Under the pieces are notes generated by a model, which searched no databases, was not told where the DNA came from, and was given only the letters and a program-made list of their open reading frames with translations. A stretch of DNA of 64,000 nucleotides from NCBI GenBank assembly GCA_001023535.1, contig CP011020.1:5852348-5916347 (forward strand), written 5' to 3'. Every line of letters begins with the position of its first letter. The first letter of the stretch is position 1. Positions 1 to 8,224 of the stretch are shown here, piece after piece. Source of the stretch: Pseudomonas chlororaphis (GTDB lineage: Bacteria > Pseudomonadota > Gammaproteobacteria > Pseudomonadales > Pseudomonadaceae). The position numbers were made by a program, and so were the translations under genes.

Positions 1-2
1 TG

Positions 3-734
3 CTGGCCGTGGGCAAGAGCGTCGAAGGCCGTGACATCCAGCTGCTGCGCAAGGGCAATGGCAGCGACGGCCGGCGCAAGATCTGGATCATCGCCCAGCA
101 GCATCCCGGCGAACACATGGCCGAGTGGTTCATGGAAGGCGTGATCGAGCGCCTCCAGCACACGGATGATGCGCAACTGAACCGGCTGCTGGACAAGGCC
201 GACCTGTACCTGGTGCCTAACATGAACCCGGACGGCGCATTCCATGGGCACCTGCGCACCAACGCCAATGGCCAGGACCTCAACCGCGCTTGGCAGAACG
301 CCAGCCCGGAGATCAGCCCCGAGGTGTTTTTCGTACAGCAGCAGATGGAAAAGTACGGCGTCGACCTGTTCCTGGACGTGCATGGCGACGAGGAAATCCC
401 CCACGTCTTCACCGCCGCCTGCGAGGGCAACCCCGGCTACACCCCGCGTATCGCCCACCTTGAAGAACGCTTTCGCAGCCACCTCAAGCACCAGACCAAA
501 GACTTCCAGACCACCCACGGCTACGTCCGCGACGAACCGGGCCAGGCCAACATGACGCTGGCCTGCAACGCGGTCGGGCAGAAATACGACTGCCTGTCAC
601 TGACTCTGGAAATGCCGTTCAAGGACCACAACGATCATCCGAACCCGCTCACCGGCTGGTCCGGCAAACGCTCGATGCAGTTGGGCAAGGACGTATTGAG
701 CACCCTGGGCGATTTGGTCGACGAATTGCGCTGA
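3..734 (+). CDS. M14-family zinc carboxypeptidase, 5' end outside window
   Basis: The reading frame is open to the window edge, so the N-terminus is missing; the GTG near position 9 is an internal valine within a family-typical VGKSVEGRDI stretch. M14 carboxypeptidase signatures are present in order: the zinc pair in QQHPGEHMAEW (HxxE), NMNPDGAFHG and the NGQDLNR substrate-carboxylate region, the third zinc ligand in DVHGDEE, and the late catalytic glutamate in TLEMPFKDH. It is predicted to trim C-terminal residues from peptides or protein side chains, as cytosolic-carboxypeptidase-like M14 proteins do; the actual substrate cannot be read here. It converges on cytochrome b561 with a strong hairpin between them. 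Confidence 0.85.
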   Translation: MAVGKSVEGRDIQLLRKGNGSDGRRKIWIIAQQHPGEHMAEWFMEGVIERLQHTDDAQLNRLLDKADLYLVPNMNPDGAFHGHLRTNANGQDLNRAWQNASPEISPEVFFVQQQMEKYGVDLFLDVHGDEEIPHVFTAACEGNPGYTPRIAHLEERFRSHLKHQTKDFQTTHGYVRDEPGQANMTLACNAVGQKYDCLSLTLEMPFKDHNDHPNPLTGWSGKRSMQLGKDVLSTLGDLVDELR

Positions 735-753
735 TCCTGCGCCGGTCCCCATG

Positions 754-789
754 ATCGGTGGCGAGGGAGAGAACGCCCTCGCCACCGAT
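754..789. terminator. Hairpin between convergent genes
   Basis: Two 14-base arms (754-767 and 776-789) pair perfectly around an 8-base loop, between two convergent genes. The core GTGGCGAGGG recurs in hairpins at 11771 and 28305. There is no long T tract, so termination is inferred from position and stem strength. Confidence 0.6.
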
Positions 790-792
790 GTT

Positions 793-1329
793 TCAACCCT
801 TGCCGCGCAACATACTGTCCAACACCTCGTCCCGACGCACCCAGGCGTGAAACAACGCCGCCGCCAGGTGCACCAGCACCGTCAGGAACAACAGGTAAGC
901 CAGGTAGCCATGAGCCTTGCGCAACAGGGCGAAGGTCTGCGCATGCGCCGGCAGGATCGACGGCAGTTGCAGCCAATGGCCGAGCATCACCGGGTCACCC
1001 GCCGCTGAAATCATGCCCCAGCCCAACAGCGGCAGCACCAGCATCAAGGCGTACAACAGCACATGCGAAGCCTTGGCCGCCAGCACCTGCCAACCCGGCA
1101 GATCGGCCGGCAGCGCTGGTTGCCGAGTACTGAAGCGCACCACCAGGCGCACGATCACCAGCAGCAGAATCGCGATGCCCAAGGGTTTGTGCAGTTGCAG
1201 TAACCATTCATGACGTTCGGACACCGAGGCGACCATGCCGGCGCCGATGAACAACATGGCGATGATCATCAGCGCCATCAGCCAGTGCAGCAGTCGGGCC
1301 AGCGGAGCAAAGTGACGAGGGGCGCTCAT
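793..1329 (-). CDS. Cytochrome b561 family protein
   Basis: A 178-residue integral membrane protein with four hydrophobic segments and the histidines of di-haem b561 proteins: RLLHWLM in helix 1, LHKPLG in helix 2, ASHVLLY in helix 3, and HGYL plus LVHL in helix 4. It should carry electrons across or along the inner membrane. Its ATG overlaps the stop of the upstream catalase-like gene by four bases, so the two are translationally coupled, and it is the likely electron donor or acceptor for that haem protein. The gene pair is divergent from an ECF sigma/anti-sigma pair. The electron partner is inferred from context only. Confidence 0.88.
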   Translation of the reverse strand: MSAPRHFAPLARLLHWLMALMIIAMLFIGAGMVASVSERHEWLLQLHKPLGIAILLLVIVRLVVRFSTRQPALPADLPGWQVLAAKASHVLLYALMLVLPLLGWGMISAAGDPVMLGHWLQLPSILPAHAQTFALLRKAHGYLAYLLFLTVLVHLAAALFHAWVRRDEVLDSMLRGKG

Positions 1330-2408
1330 GGGCGGGCCTCCTGGGTGGCGGGCAGTTGGCTCACTTCGCTGGTGCGCCGCAGGTAGGAAGTGGCGTACGC
1401 AGCGGAGCGCGCCGCCAACAATGGATCATCGGACCCTTCGATGCCGGCTGGCAGGATCAGCGGGTCATAGTTGATATCGCGGCACTCGCCTTGGTCCTGC
1501 GCCTGGGAGCGTTCCAGCACCAGCGTACCGGCATTGATCACCTTGCGCTCCGTCGGCCAGGGCTTGCTGGCATCGTTCACCGGGTCGCCCGGATCGGCCA
1601 GGGTCATCCTCAACTGCCAACGCAGTGGCCCGGCCGCGAGCCGCTTCACCAGATCCTGCTCAAGGAAATCGGCCCCCTGGGGCAGCGTCGCATCCGCGGC
1701 GTCCTGGCTCTGCGGCACCACGCCCCAGCGCACCGCCTGGCGCTGGCCGGCAGGGTTGACCAAGTAAAAGGCATTGATGCCGTTATAGGTCTCGGTGGCA
1801 TAACTGGCCGATGGCTTGGCGGTCTTGATCCATTGCAGGAACGGCGTGGCCTCCGGGTGCGCGGCAAAGAACGCCGGCGCCGCGGCAGGGTTCGGTTTTC
1901 CCGTGGCCGGATCCGGCGATTGAGCCTGTTGCAACTGGTAGAACGCGTCGGGCGTGCCCACCGGGAACACCGGCATGCTGTTCATGCCGGTGCGCCATTG
2001 CTGGCCGTTTTCCTGGGTGAACCGCAGCGCCAGGCTGCGAATCGGGACACTCGCGTCCGGTGCATACGGGTTGCCGCTGGGCAAGGCGAAACGCCCGACC
2101 ACTGGCGTGCGCGGCTGCGTGAAGACCTGGGCACTGGAATAGGCCGCGGCCTCGCCACTGCTTTCAAAATAACCCGCCACGCAGACACCTTTCGAGTGAT
2201 TGCGGCGAAAGCCCGGATGCACGCCGTTGTTTTTTTCCAGCACGTTGACCAAGGCATTGGGCGTCAGACGCTGTGGGTCGAGGGTGCCGTTGACGTAGGC
2301 AAAAGCCCCGGCCAGCGCCGCGACAATCACGCCAATGCCGGCCAGGCGCAGGGTCAGGCCGGCGGCACCCAGCGGCGGCCTGCTCGATGAGGAGGAAGGG
2401 TCAACCAT
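1326..2408 (-). CDS. Catalase-related haem peroxidase (SrpA-like), membrane-anchored
   Basis: A 360-residue member of the catalase-fold family of small catalase-related peroxidases. A hydrophobic segment near residues 17-42 is a signal anchor, so the enzyme domain is probably periplasmic. The distal region RRNHSKGVCVAGYFE holds the expected active-site histidine, and RSAAYATSYLRR near the C-terminus should supply the proximal haem tyrosine. It is shorter than a true catalase, so peroxidase or another oxidative activity is more likely than classical catalase. It is co-transcribed with cytochrome b561 and preceded by a promoter of the same form as the one before the divergent ECF sigma gene. 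Confidence 0.82.
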   Translation of the reverse strand: MVDPSSSSSRPPLGAAGLTLRLAGIGVIVAALAGAFAYVNGTLDPQRLTPNALVNVLEKNNGVHPGFRRNHSKGVCVAGYFESSGEAAAYSSAQVFTQPRTPVVGRFALPSGNPYAPDASVPIRSLALRFTQENGQQWRTGMNSMPVFPVGTPDAFYQLQQAQSPDPATGKPNPAAAPAFFAAHPEATPFLQWIKTAKPSASYATETYNGINAFYLVNPAGQRQAVRWGVVPQSQDAADATLPQGADFLEQDLVKRLAAGPLRWQLRMTLADPGDPVNDASKPWPTERKVINAGTLVLERSQAQDQGECRDINYDPLILPAGIEGSDDPLLAARSAAYATSYLRRTSEVSQLPATQEARP

Positions 2409-2454
2409 GACGAAGCTCCAAGGCTCAAGGCCGTTTGAGGAAATGGACCCGTCA

Positions 2455-2479
2455 GACGAAGGGCCAGCAGGTTTATTCC
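2455..2479 (-). promoter_or_regulatory. ECF-type promoter of the catalase/b561 operon
   Basis: On the minus strand GGAATAA (2479-2473) is followed after exactly 14 bases by CGTCT (2458-2454). This matches the GGAA(T)/CGTC pattern of ECF sigma promoters. It would start transcription about 40 bases before the catalase-like ATG. The divergent promoter has identical elements and spacing. Confidence 0.65.
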
Positions 2480-2507
2480 CACGCCTCGTATTTATTTTTC
2501 CCGCGCT

Positions 2508-2532
2508 GGAATAATCTCGTTCGTCGGTCGTC
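2508..2532 (+). promoter_or_regulatory. ECF-type promoter of the sigma/anti-sigma operon
   Basis: GGAATAA (2508-2514), a 14-base spacer, then CGTC (2529-2532). The elements and spacing are the same as in the divergent minus-strand promoter. The predicted start lies about 35 bases before the sigma-factor ATG, consistent with autoregulation. Confidence 0.65.
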
Positions 2533-2575
2533 TTTCCAGTCCCGGCGCAGTGACTGCCCCAGAAGCGACACTCCC

Positions 2576-3082
2576 ATGAACGAACTCGATGAACAGTTGC
2601 GCGAACTCATCCCCAGGCTCCGGCGCTTTGCCGTGTCGCTGACGCGCAACCCGAGCAACGCCGACGACCTAGTGCAGGCATGCCTGGAACGGGCGTTGTC
2701 AAAATGGGGCGACAAGCGTCGGGAAGGCGACCTGCGGGCCTGGCTGTTTTCGATTCTTTACCGGCAGTTTCTCGATGCCCATCGCCGTTCCCGACGGTAT
2801 GCACGCATGCTCGAATTTTTCACCGGCCGCGACGAGGCCCACCCTTCGGCCGAACGCAGCGTGATCGCGCAGGCGTCCCTGCAGGCTTTCGATCAACTGA
2901 CGACCGAACAGCGTGCACTGTTGCTGTGGGTCTCGGTGGAAGGCCTGAGCTATCAGCAAGTCGCCGACATCCTCGGCGTGCCGACCGGCACGGTGATGTC
3001 CCGGCTGTCCCGCGCTCGCCAGGCCTTGCGCCAACTCAGCGATGGCGAAATCACCCGCCCTGCCCTGCGGATACTCAAATGA
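2576..3082 (+). CDS. ECF-family RNA polymerase sigma factor
   Basis: 168 residues from the ATG at 2576; an open frame runs further upstream but crosses the promoter. Region 2 spans about residues 10-75, with ADDLVQACLERAL in the core-binding helix. Region 4 spans about residues 105-155 and ends in an HTH (YQQVADILGVPTGTVMSRL). It is a minimal two-domain group 4 sigma factor that should direct RNA polymerase to the GGAATAA/CGTC promoters just upstream. Its stop overlaps the ATG of the next gene (ATGA), the usual sign of a cognate anti-sigma factor. The likely regulon includes the divergent catalase-like and b561 genes. Confidence 0.93.
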   Translation: MNELDEQLRELIPRLRRFAVSLTRNPSNADDLVQACLERALSKWGDKRREGDLRAWLFSILYRQFLDAHRRSRRYARMLEFFTGRDEAHPSAERSVIAQASLQAFDQLTTEQRALLLWVSVEGLSYQQVADILGVPTGTVMSRLSRARQALRQLSDGEITRPALRILK

Positions 3083-3831
3083 TCAACATGCCCCCCAACG
3101 ACAACGACCTGAACGCCTACGTCGATCGCCAACTGAGCGAAGCCGACCGACGCCTGGTGGAAACCTACCTCGCCCATCATCCCGAAGTCGCCGCCCGGGT
3201 CCGGGCCTGGCAACAGGACGCGCAACACTTGCGCACGGCCCTCGGCAGCACGCTGCAACAACCGGCCAATCCAGCCCTCGACCCGGCGATGATTCGCCGG
3301 CGCCTCAATCACCGGCTCCGGCGTCACCTGGCCAGCGCGGCGGTATTGCTGTTGGCCGTCAGCGTCGGGGGATTCAGCGGCTGGCAGGCGCGGGAGATGA
3401 CCCTGCTCAGAAGTGCCGCGCCCATGGCCGACGCCTTGCAGGCGTACCGCCTGTTCGCCCAGCAAGGCGTCTTGCCGGCCGATTACCAGACGGGCGATGA
3501 GCACAGCATGCAAGCCTGGCTCGACCGCTATTTCACCCAGGCCAACCGCCTGCCGGACCTGTCGAATGCCGGCTTCAAGCCGGTCAGCGGCCGCCTGCTC
3601 AGCACCGAACAAGGCGCGGCGGCCATGGTGGTCTACCAGGACCCGACCGGGGAAAAGATCAGCTTCTACGTGCGCCCACCAGGCCCGAAGAATTTCCTGC
3701 TGCCGCGCGGCAGCCGTCGCGACGGCGAACTGCAGGCCGAGTACTGGTCCGGGCCGGGGTACAACTACGCGATGGTCATCCCCAGCGACACGCCGACAAC
3801 GCAGCGGCTCAAACAGACCCTGAACTTCTGA
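3079..3831 (+). CDS. Anti-sigma factor, single-pass membrane protein
   Basis: 250 residues. The N-terminus (DNDLNAYVDRQLSEADR, residues 8-24) resembles the cytoplasmic anti-sigma domain of ChrR/RsiW-type proteins, though no clear zinc HxxxCxxC motif is visible. A transmembrane helix lies at about residues 84-103, followed by a periplasmic C-terminal domain of about 145 residues. It overlaps the sigma gene by four bases and should sequester that sigma at the inner membrane until a periplasmic signal, plausibly oxidative given the neighbours, releases it. The signal is inferred. Confidence 0.87.
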   Translation: MINMPPNDNDLNAYVDRQLSEADRRLVETYLAHHPEVAARVRAWQQDAQHLRTALGSTLQQPANPALDPAMIRRRLNHRLRRHLASAAVLLLAVSVGGFSGWQAREMTLLRSAAPMADALQAYRLFAQQGVLPADYQTGDEHSMQAWLDRYFTQANRLPDLSNAGFKPVSGRLLSTEQGAAAMVVYQDPTGEKISFYVRPPGPKNFLLPRGSRRDGELQAEYWSGPGYNYAMVIPSDTPTTQRLKQTLNF

Positions 3832-3874
3832 TCACGACGGGGAAGTCCTGAACCACGGATGCCACCGCCCTGCT

Positions 3875-3965
3875 CTGTGGAAGCGAGTCTGCTCGCGAAG
3901 GCAATGTGTCAGCCAACCTCATTGTGTTGCGGCCATCGCCTTCGCGAGCAAGCTCGCTTCCACAA
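3875..3965. repeat. REP doublet (REPIN) 1
   Basis: Two inverted REP-like palindromes, TGTGGAAGCGAGTCTGCTCG on the left and its inverted relative ending CTCGCTTCCACA on the right, flank a non-conserved centre. The element lies between convergent genes. The same arrangement occurs at 8074, 17190, 33733 and 44047. Confidence 0.8.
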
Positions 3966-3980
3966 GGAGCCCGGACGGCC

Positions 3981-4817
3981 TCAACCCTGTCCAAACACCT
4001 GCGAAGGCCGGCGCAGCAGTGGGTCGAACGGGTTGATTCGCGGCCCGATCGACGCCGCCTCGCGCTTGAGCATTTCCACCACCGTCGGCAGGCGATCAGG
4101 GCCCAGGCGGTCGCTGATCGTCGCCACACTCAAGGCCGCCACGGCTCGGCCATCGCGGTCCAGGATCGGCACCGCCACGCCGGCCATGCCCTGCAGCACG
4201 CCGGTGTTGCGCCCGGCGTAACCCTGGGCACGCACGTTCTCCACTTCCGAACGCAGGAAGACTTCGTCGTACAGGTGGAAATCCTTGAGCCGCGGCAGGT
4301 TGTAATGAATCACCGTGTCGCGCTCTTCCTCCGGCAGGAACGCCAGGATCGCCAGGCTGCCCTGGCCCACGCCGAGCGCCACCCGGCCACCGATGTCGCC
4401 GGTGAACGTGCGGATCGGGAACGGCCCTTCACTGCGGTCCAGGCAGATGGCATCGAACCCGCTGCGGGCCAGCAGGAACAACGAATCCCCCAGGGACGCC
4501 GACAGCCGCAGCATGGCCGGCCGCACCAGTTCGCGCAGATTGCCGGTGTTGCCTGCGCGGGCGGCCAGGGCGAAGAAGTCCAGGCTCAGCCGGTAGCGCT
4601 TGGTGCGCGCGTCCTGCTCGACCATGCCCTCGTCCATCAGGCTGCGCAACAAGCGATGGGTCGTCGGCTGGGACAACCCGATGCGCTGGGCCAGCTGGGT
4701 CACCCGTTCGCCACCCTCGACGGTGTCGCCCAGGCTGCGCAACACGGCGAACAGCCGGGAGACAGCGCCTACGCCCACTTCACTCTTTTCATTATTCCGA
4801 TCAGTGGAATTATTCAT
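3981..4817 (-). CDS. IclR-family transcriptional regulator
   Basis: 278 residues. An N-terminal winged HTH (about residues 15-75, with LAQRIGLSQPTTHRLLRSL as the recognition region) precedes an IclR effector-binding domain (about 90-265, including YAGRNTGVLQGMAGVAVPI and AAVALSVATISDRLG). It is transcribed away from the ABC-importer/oxidoreductase operon and shares its intergenic region, so it most likely controls that operon in response to the imported substrate or a metabolite of it. A perfect inverted repeat at 4872-4893 is the best operator candidate. The ATG at 4817 lacks a strong Shine-Dalgarno sequence, so the start is slightly uncertain. Confidence 0.9.
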   Translation of the reverse strand: MNNSTDRNNEKSEVGVGAVSRLFAVLRSLGDTVEGGERVTQLAQRIGLSQPTTHRLLRSLMDEGMVEQDARTKRYRLSLDFFALAARAGNTGNLRELVRPAMLRLSASLGDSLFLLARSGFDAICLDRSEGPFPIRTFTGDIGGRVALGVGQGSLAILAFLPEEERDTVIHYNLPRLKDFHLYDEVFLRSEVENVRAQGYAGRNTGVLQGMAGVAVPILDRDGRAVAALSVATISDRLGPDRLPTVVEMLKREAASIGPRINPFDPLLRRPSQVFGQG

Positions 4818-4871
4818 TCAATATCCATGCAAGAAATTTACTCAACGAATGAAACTGAAAATAGTCATCGC

Positions 4872-4893
4872 CTCAATGAAATAGATCATTGAG
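4872..4893. promoter_or_regulatory. Inverted repeat, candidate IclR operator
   Basis: CTCAATGA and TCATTGAG form two perfect 8-base arms around a 6-base spacer. The site is 55 bases before the regulator's start and about 170 bases before the ABC operon, in the 244-base divergent region. IclR regulators commonly bind such sites. Binding is inferred. Confidence 0.5.
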
Positions 4894-5061
4894 CCCATCC
4901 TATTCTTCGTCCTACTCTGCGTCCATACAGGGGCGATTCGAACAACAGCGGCAGCCGACCCACGTCGAGCGCCAACGCACCCGCAGCACTTTTTTCGTAT
5001 CTGCCCATACAAAAAAGCGCGCCTTACGGCGACGCATAACAATTCCAGGTGGAGCGCAGCG

Positions 5062-6087
5062 ATGGCTTTCGTGCAACTTGAAGGACTTGGCAAACGTTAC
5101 GGCGACATCGACGCCGTGGTCGCCACCGACCTCTCGGTGGACAAAGGTGAATTCGTCTCCCTGCTCGGCCCCTCCGGCTGCGGCAAGACCACCACGTTGC
5201 AAATGATCGCCGGCTTCGTCGAAGTCAGCAGCGGGCGCATCCTGCTGGACGGCCGCGATATCACCCACGCCAAGCCCGCCAGTCGTGGCCTGGGAGTGGT
5301 TTTCCAGAGCTACGCCCTGTTCCCCCACATGACCGTCAGGGATAACGTCGCCTTCGGCCTGCGCATGCGCAAGGTGCCCCAGGCGGACCTGCAACAACGG
5401 GTCGCGCGGGTGCTGAAACTGGTACGCCTGGACCTGCACGCCGACCGTTATCCCCGGGAGCTGTCAGGCGGCCAGCGCCAACGCGTGGCCCTGGCCCGGG
5501 CGCTGGTGATCGAACCCCCGGTGCTGCTGCTCGACGAGCCGTTGTCCAACCTCGACGCCAACCTGCGCGAGGAAATGCAGTACGAGATCCGCCGCATCCA
5601 GCGCGAAGTCGGGATCACCACGTTGATGGTGACCCACGACCAATCCGAAGCCTTGTCCATCAGTGACCGCGTCGTGGTGATGCAGGCCGGGCGCATCACC
5701 CAAGTCGACGCGCCCTACACCCTCTACGAACACCCGCGCACCGAATTCATTTCAGGCTTCGTCGGCAAAGCCAACCTGCTGCCCGGCGAGCGCGACAGCA
5801 ACGGCGTCGTCCAGGCCTCGCTCCACGGCCAGGGCGACCTGACGCTGAGCCTGCGCCCGGAAAAAATCGACCTCTGCCCCGCCGGCTCCGGCCGACTGCA
5901 AGGCACCCTGGCCAGTCGCTTTTTTCTTGGCAGCCAATGGCTGTACGGCGTCTCGACCAGCCTCGGCGAACTGTGCGTGGTTCGGCGCAACGACGGCGGT
6001 GCACCACTGGCCGAAGGCACCGCGGTGGGCCTGGACTGGGACCCGGCGTTGCTGCGGGTGCTGAGCCACGACGAGGTGCCGGCGTGA
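5062..6087 (+). CDS. ABC importer ATP-binding protein (polyamine/PotA type)
   Basis: 341 residues. Walker A GPSGCGKT at 36-43, signature LSGGQ at 134-138, Walker B LLLDEP at 155-160 and the H-loop histidine at 192 are all intact, followed by a C-terminal TOBE-like regulatory domain. It is closest in layout to the PotA/FbpC/AfuA group that energises spermidine, putrescine and related imports. A good ribosome site (GGTGGAG) precedes the ATG. It is the first gene of the operon; its stop overlaps the GTG start of the first permease. The substrate is not readable, but the downstream oxidoreductases suggest an amine or amino-acid derivative. Confidence 0.92.
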   Translation: MAFVQLEGLGKRYGDIDAVVATDLSVDKGEFVSLLGPSGCGKTTTLQMIAGFVEVSSGRILLDGRDITHAKPASRGLGVVFQSYALFPHMTVRDNVAFGLRMRKVPQADLQQRVARVLKLVRLDLHADRYPRELSGGQRQRVALARALVIEPPVLLLDEPLSNLDANLREEMQYEIRRIQREVGITTLMVTHDQSEALSISDRVVVMQAGRITQVDAPYTLYEHPRTEFISGFVGKANLLPGERDSNGVVQASLHGQGDLTLSLRPEKIDLCPAGSGRLQGTLASRFFLGSQWLYGVSTSLGELCVVRRNDGGAPLAEGTAVGLDWDPALLRVLSHDEVPA

Positions 6088-6953
6088 AGTGGATCGCGGC
6101 CATGCGCCGCGCACGCAACGGCTACCTGATGTCCGCGCCGGCCCTGGCCTGGTACCTGGGCCTGCTGGTCGTCCCGCTGGGCCTGACGCTGGTGCTGTCG
6201 TTCAATGTCTTCGACTACGGCTCGGGTATCGACAGCAACGCCTACACCGTCGACCACTATGCCAGCCTGCTCGGTGACCCGTACTTCTACGAGATCTTTT
6301 TGCGCACCTTGTGGATCAGTGCGCTGACCACCCTCCTGTGCGTGCTCATCGGCGTGCCCGAAGCCTACGTTCTCAGTCGCATGGGCGCGCCGTGGCGCTC
6401 GATTTTCCTGATCCTGATCCTCACGCCGTTGCTGATATCCGTGGTGGTCCGCGCCTTCGGCTGGAGCCTGCTGCTCGGCGCCGACGGCCTCGTCAATCAG
6501 ACGCTGCAGGCCTTCGGTGGCTCACCGATGAAGCTGCTCTACACCCCGTTTGCCGTGGTCATCGCCCTGGTCCACGTGATGCTGCCGTTCATGATCATCC
6601 CGGTCTGGACCTCGCTGCAGAAACTCGATCCCGCCGCCGAACAGGCCGCGCTGTCGCTGGGGGCGAGTCAGTTCACGGTGATCCGTCAGGTGGTGCTGCC
6701 ACAGATCATGCCCGGCGTGCTGTCGGGCACGCTGATCGTGTTCGGCCTCGCCGCCAGCTCGTTCGCCATCCCCGGACTGCTCGGCGGGCGTCGCTTGAAA
6801 ATGGTCGCCACGCTGATCTACGACCAGTACCTGTCGGAACTCAATTGGCCCATGGGAGCCGCCATCGCCGTCGCGCTGCTGCTGCTCAACCTGCTGATCA
6901 TGCTCTCGTGGAACCGCATGATCGAAGGCCGCTACAAGAAGTCATTGGGGTAA
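6084..6953 (+). CDS. ABC importer inner-membrane permease (PotB type)
   Basis: 289 residues from the GTG at 6084, chosen because it overlaps the ATPase stop (GTGA) and has GAGG 8 bases upstream; an ATG at 6102 is the alternative. There are six predicted transmembrane segments and the permease EAA loop (EQAALSLGASQFTVIRQVVLPQIMPG region) that docks on the ATPase. It is a BPD_transp_1-family subunit that pairs with the next gene to form the channel. Confidence 0.9.
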   Translation: MKWIAAMRRARNGYLMSAPALAWYLGLLVVPLGLTLVLSFNVFDYGSGIDSNAYTVDHYASLLGDPYFYEIFLRTLWISALTTLLCVLIGVPEAYVLSRMGAPWRSIFLILILTPLLISVVVRAFGWSLLLGADGLVNQTLQAFGGSPMKLLYTPFAVVIALVHVMLPFMIIPVWTSLQKLDPAAEQAALSLGASQFTVIRQVVLPQIMPGVLSGTLIVFGLAASSFAIPGLLGGRRLKMVATLIYDQYLSELNWPMGAAIAVALLLLNLLIMLSWNRMIEGRYKKSLG

Positions 6954-6959
6954 TTCGTC

Positions 6960-7754
6960 ATGTCCAGGAACGGTCCTTTCGCCCTGTTGTTCCATGCCTT
7001 GGTGGTGGTGTTCATGCTCGCGCCGCTGGTGGTGGTGTGCCTCGTGGCCTTCACCCCGGAAAACACCCTGAGCCTGCCGACCACGACGTTTTCGTTGCGC
7101 TGGTTCCGCGCCGTGTTCGAACGCGCAGACTTTGTCGATGCGTTCTACAACAGCCTGATCCTGGCGTTCTGCGCCGCCTCGCTGGCCACGGTGATCGCGG
7201 TGCCGGCGGCCCTGGCGATCACCCGGCTCGAATTCCCCGGCCGGGACTTCTTCAACGGCCTGTTCCTGTCGCCGATCATCATTCCGCACCTGGTGCTGGG
7301 GGTGGCGCTGCTGCGTCTGTTTGCCCTGATGGGCGTGAATGGCAATTTCACCTGGCTGATCTTCGCCCACGTGCTGGTGATCACGCCGTATGTACTGCGC
7401 CTGGTGCTCGCCTCGGCCATCGGCCTGGACCGCAGTGCCGAGCAGGCCGCGCAATCGTTGGGGGCCGGGCGCTTTACGCTGTTTCGGCAAATCACCCTGC
7501 CGATGATTCTGCCGGGGGTGGCCGGGGGCTGGTTGCTGGCGTTCATCAACAGTTTCGATGAGGTCACGTTGTCGATCTTCGTCACCTCGCCGGCCACGCA
7601 GACCTTGCCGGTGCGCATGTACGTCTACGCCACTGAATCCATCGACCCGATGATGGCGGCGGTATCGGCCCTGGTCATCGCGCTCACGGCACTGACGATG
7701 ATTCTGCTCGATCGGGTCTATGGCCTGGATCGGGTCCTGGTAGGTAAGCAATGA
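6960..7754 (+). CDS. ABC importer inner-membrane permease (PotC type)
   Basis: 264 residues, with six hydrophobic segments and an EAA loop (EQAAQSLGAGRFTLFRQITL). It starts six bases after the previous permease and forms the second half of the heterodimeric channel. The order ATPase, PotB-type, PotC-type is that of spermidine/putrescine systems, but here the binding protein is the last gene of the operon, after three oxidoreductase genes. Confidence 0.9.
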   Translation: MSRNGPFALLFHALVVVFMLAPLVVVCLVAFTPENTLSLPTTTFSLRWFRAVFERADFVDAFYNSLILAFCAASLATVIAVPAALAITRLEFPGRDFFNGLFLSPIIIPHLVLGVALLRLFALMGVNGNFTWLIFAHVLVITPYVLRLVLASAIGLDRSAEQAAQSLGAGRFTLFRQITLPMILPGVAGGWLLAFINSFDEVTLSIFVTSPATQTLPVRMYVYATESIDPMMAAVSALVIALTALTMILLDRVYGLDRVLVGKQ

Positions 7755-7761
7755 GGGCGCC

Positions 7762-8052
7762 ATGGCTCTGCTGAAACGACTGGCCGAAGGCGACCGCCCG
7801 GCCCTGCACTTTACCCTCGACGGCGCACCGGCCACCGGCCTGTTGGGCGACACCCTGCTCACGGCCGTGTTGACCTGCAGCGACCATCTGCGCGGCAGCG
7901 ACTTCAGCGCCGAACCCCGGGCCGGCTTCTGCCTGATGGGCGCCTGCCAGGATTGCTGGGTCCGCCTGGGCGACGGCCGCCGCGTCCGGGCCTGCTCGAC
8001 CCTGCTCGAAGCAGGCCATCAGATCAGCCGTGAACCGGGGCGGCGCGTATGA
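7762..8052 (+). CDS. Small (2Fe-2S)-binding oxidoreductase subunit (HcnA/OoxC-like)
   Basis: 96 residues with ferredoxin-fold cysteines arranged CLMGACQDC plus a later cysteine in RACSTLLEAG, the pattern of small alpha-subunits of HcnABC, opine oxidase and D-hydroxyproline dehydrogenase complexes. It should relay electrons inside a membrane-associated dehydrogenase made with the two FAD proteins downstream. It starts 7 bases after the permease stop, with GAGGG before the ATG. A REP doublet separates it from the next gene, which is unusual inside an operon and may lower downstream expression. Confidence 0.88.
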   Translation: MALLKRLAEGDRPALHFTLDGAPATGLLGDTLLTAVLTCSDHLRGSDFSAEPRAGFCLMGACQDCWVRLGDGRRVRACSTLLEAGHQISREPGRRV

Positions 8053-8073
8053 GCGCCGCCTTCGTTGAATGTG

Positions 8074-8180
8074 CCGCCGCCTTCGCGGGCAAGCCCGCTC
8101 CCACAGGGAATGGGTGGCGAACACAGCATCGAGGATCACCACTAGATCATTGTGGGAACGGGCTTGCCCGCGAAGGCGGC
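8074..8180. repeat. REP doublet (REPIN) 2, inside an operon
   Basis: Inverted copies of the REP motif face each other: TTCGCGGGCAAGCCCGCTCC near 8082-8101 and GGAACGGGCTTGCCCGCGAA near 8155-8174. They fill the 172-base gap between the 2Fe-2S subunit and the first FAD subunit. Confidence 0.85.
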
Positions 8181-8224
8181 TTCACCCGCGCCGCAAATCC
8201 CCACCCCCAACCGAGGAGGTGGCC

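Noticed and set aside
1356..2390. 344-codon frame opposite the catalase-like gene
   Set aside because: The minus strand encodes a recognisable haem protein with a promoter and a coupled partner; the plus frame shows no motif.
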